Shown here one piece after another: positions 4,676 to 5,724 of a stretch of 5,724 nt of DNA. Source of the stretch: Holophagaceae bacterium. GTDB taxonomy: Bacteria > Acidobacteriota > Holophagae > Holophagales > Holophagaceae. How positions within the stretch are numbered: position 1 is the stretch's first letter; every line of letters starts with the position of its first letter. Both the position numbers and the translations under genes were made by a program. Below the pieces are notes generated by a model. It worked only from the letters and a program-made list of their open reading frames with translations, did not search any database and was not told the DNA's origin. The DNA lies in assembly GCA_003538615.1 (NCBI GenBank), contig DPRT01000027.1:8666-14389 (forward strand), written 5' to 3'.

Positions 4676-5724
4676 GGGTGCTCCTGGCCGCGGATCACGC
4701 AGCGGCCGTGCAGGCGGGGGATCAGGTCCCCCAGCCGGGACTCAGGGACGAGGAAGGCGATGGAGACGGTGCTGCTGCCCGTGAGCAGGCCCCCGATGGG
4801 TTCCTGTCCGAGGGCGGCGAGGTGCCGGAGGGCGGCCAGGGGATCGGTGCGCAGCCCCTCGCCCACCAGGGCCACCACGGCCCATCCGGATTCGCAGGGA
4901 AGGCCCGAGGCCGCGAGGGCCTCCAGCACCTTCGCGGCGGCCGGCGTATCCGGCCGGACGGCCAGCAAGGTGCCCGCGGGGCTGGCGATGAGGCCGAAGC
5001 GCAGGGCCCCGGCCTCCTCCAGGCGCCGGGCGGCATCCAGGGGAACGTCCAGGCCCGCGGAGGCGGGGAAGCGGAGCAGGGAGATCCCTTCCTTATAGGC
5101 CACGGAGGTGACTTCGCCCCCGGCGCGGAGGGGCGGCGCGGACAGGATCTCCGTGCGGGAGGCGCCGAGCCGCAGGGTATTGGCCACCACGAGCCGGAAA
5201 CCCGCGCGGCCGACGGGGGCCAGGGAATCCGCGTGCAGCACCTTGGCGCCGAAGGCGCTGAGGGCTTCGGCCTCGCCCAGGCTCATCTGGGGGATGGGCC
5301 GCGCCTCGGACACCAGGCTGGGGTCGGCGCTGAGCACGCCGTCCACATCGGTCCAGATCTGCACCTCCTCCGCCCCGAGGGCTTCGCCCAGCAGCGTGGC
5401 GCTGGTGTCGGAGCCGCCCCGGCCCAGGGTGGTGGTGTGGCCCTCCGCGGTGGCGCCGAGGAAGCCCTGGGTGAGCCAGAGGGCGCCATCCGCCAGGGCC
5501 TCGCGCCAGGGGACCGCCGCGGCGCGCAGGGCGTCCAGTTGCGGCCGGGCCTTGCCGAAGCGGTCGTCCGTCCGCAGGACCTCGCGGACGTCCCGGAAGG
5601 CCCCCTGGAAGCAGGCCGCCGCCAGGTGGGCCGACAGGGTCTCGCCCACGGCCAGGGCCGCATCCCGGCCCCGGGGCGTGGTTTCGCCCAGCATGGCCAT
5701 GCCCGTGAGCAGCTGGTCGAGGCG
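4672..5724 (-). CDS. lysC: Aspartate kinase, C-terminal 350 residues (5' end outside window)
   Basis: Aspartate kinase phosphorylates aspartate with ATP, the first step towards lysine, threonine, methionine and diaminopimelate. The frame is open to the right edge, and the ATG at 5700 is internal. About 100 N-terminal residues with the KFGGTS-type motif are missing. Counting from the M at 5700, visible motifs are GETLSAHL (19-26, aspartate site), FGKARPQLDAL (48-58), GFLGATAEG (79-87), TTLGRGGSD (90-98, canonical kinase motif), EEVQIWTDVDGVLSADP (111-127) and FGAKVLHAD (150-158; the family usually has proline after the histidine). The regulatory half follows: a first ACT domain from about VTSVAYKEGISLLRF (197-211) and a second including WAVVALVGEG and SSTVSIAFLVPE (309-320). 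Two ACT domains imply feedback control by lysine or threonine. It is a monofunctional kinase here, because the frame ends after the second ACT domain with no homoserine dehydrogenase. The TGA overlaps the SDR2 start. Confidence 0.95.
   Translation of the reverse strand, partial: RLDQLLTGMAMLGETTPRGRDAALAVGETLSAHLAAACFQGAFRDVREVLRTDDRFGKARPQLDALRAAAVPWREALADGALWLTQGFLGATAEGHTTTLGRGGSDTSATLLGEALGAEEVQIWTDVDGVLSADPSLVSEARPIPQMSLGEAEALSAFGAKVLHADSLAPVGRAGFRLVVANTLRLGASRTEILSAPPLRAGGEVTSVAYKEGISLLRFPASAGLDVPLDAARRLEEAGALRFGLIASPAGTLLAVRPDTPAAAKVLEALAASGLPCESGWAVVALVGEGLRTDPLAALRHLAALGQEPIGGLLTGSSTVSIAFLVPESRLGDLIPRLHGRCVIRGQEHP
4681..4685 (-). promoter_or_regulatory. Ribosome binding site of SDR2 inside the kinase gene
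   Basis: The minus strand reads AGGAG five bases before ATG 4675. It lies within the last codons of the aspartate kinase gene. SDR2 therefore has its own initiation site as well as the ATGA overlap, so reinitiation and independent initiation are both possible. Confidence 0.7.

Noticed and set aside
3812..5098. 428-codon rightward open frame opposite SDR2 and the kinase
   Set aside because: It is antisense to two clearly recognised genes. Its translation is rich in Gly, Ala, Arg and Pro with no motifs, as expected for a shadow frame in GC-rich DNA.

Overview
The window is 5.7 kb of very GC-rich bacterial chromosome. Codons in all real genes end almost exclusively in G or C, and genes start with ATG or GTG behind clear AGGAGG-type ribosome binding sites. 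A tricorn-like S41 protease, FabG-like reductases and a GlsB/DUF4126 membrane pair would fit Acidobacteriota (for example the Holophaga/Geothrix group), but this is inference from gene content and base composition; no rRNA or lineage marker is present. There is no mobile element, tRNA, rRNA or CRISPR array. Coding density is high and the longest gap between genes is 88 bases.

Layout. Bases 1-780 (+) hold the C-terminal 259 residues of a tricorn-type protease: the end of its PDZ domain and the catalytic C2 domain. It converges on a leftward cluster across a strong GC hairpin (794-825), whose loop contains the stop codon of the opposing gene. The leftward cluster (2841 down to 808) is a short-chain dehydrogenase/reductase (SDR1), a GlsB/YeaQ-type small membrane protein, and a DUF4126 membrane protein with an extra C-terminal region. 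The last two overlap by one base; the GlsB gene has its own candidate promoter behind SDR1.

Bases 2842-2919 form a divergent regulatory region containing a small palindrome and a candidate rightward promoter. Rightward from there come a 77-residue protein of unknown function (2920-3153) and an exported protein with a C-terminal zinc-ribbon motif (3226-3903). The latter converges, with a 7-base gap, on a second leftward cluster: an aspartate kinase (4672 to beyond the right edge) whose stop codon overlaps the start of a canonical FabG-like SDR (SDR2, 3911-4675).

How the genes relate. Two translational couplings are visible: aspartate kinase to SDR2 (ATGA overlap) and GlsB to DUF4126 (TGATG overlap). 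The kinase feeds the aspartate-family amino acid pathway, while the role of the coupled SDR is unknown. Most of the window is ordinary housekeeping sequence. I see no convincing new multi-gene system. The points worth a second look are SDR1's degenerate motifs, the DUF4126 extension, the exported zinc-ribbon protein, the kinase-SDR coupling and the stop-codon hairpin.
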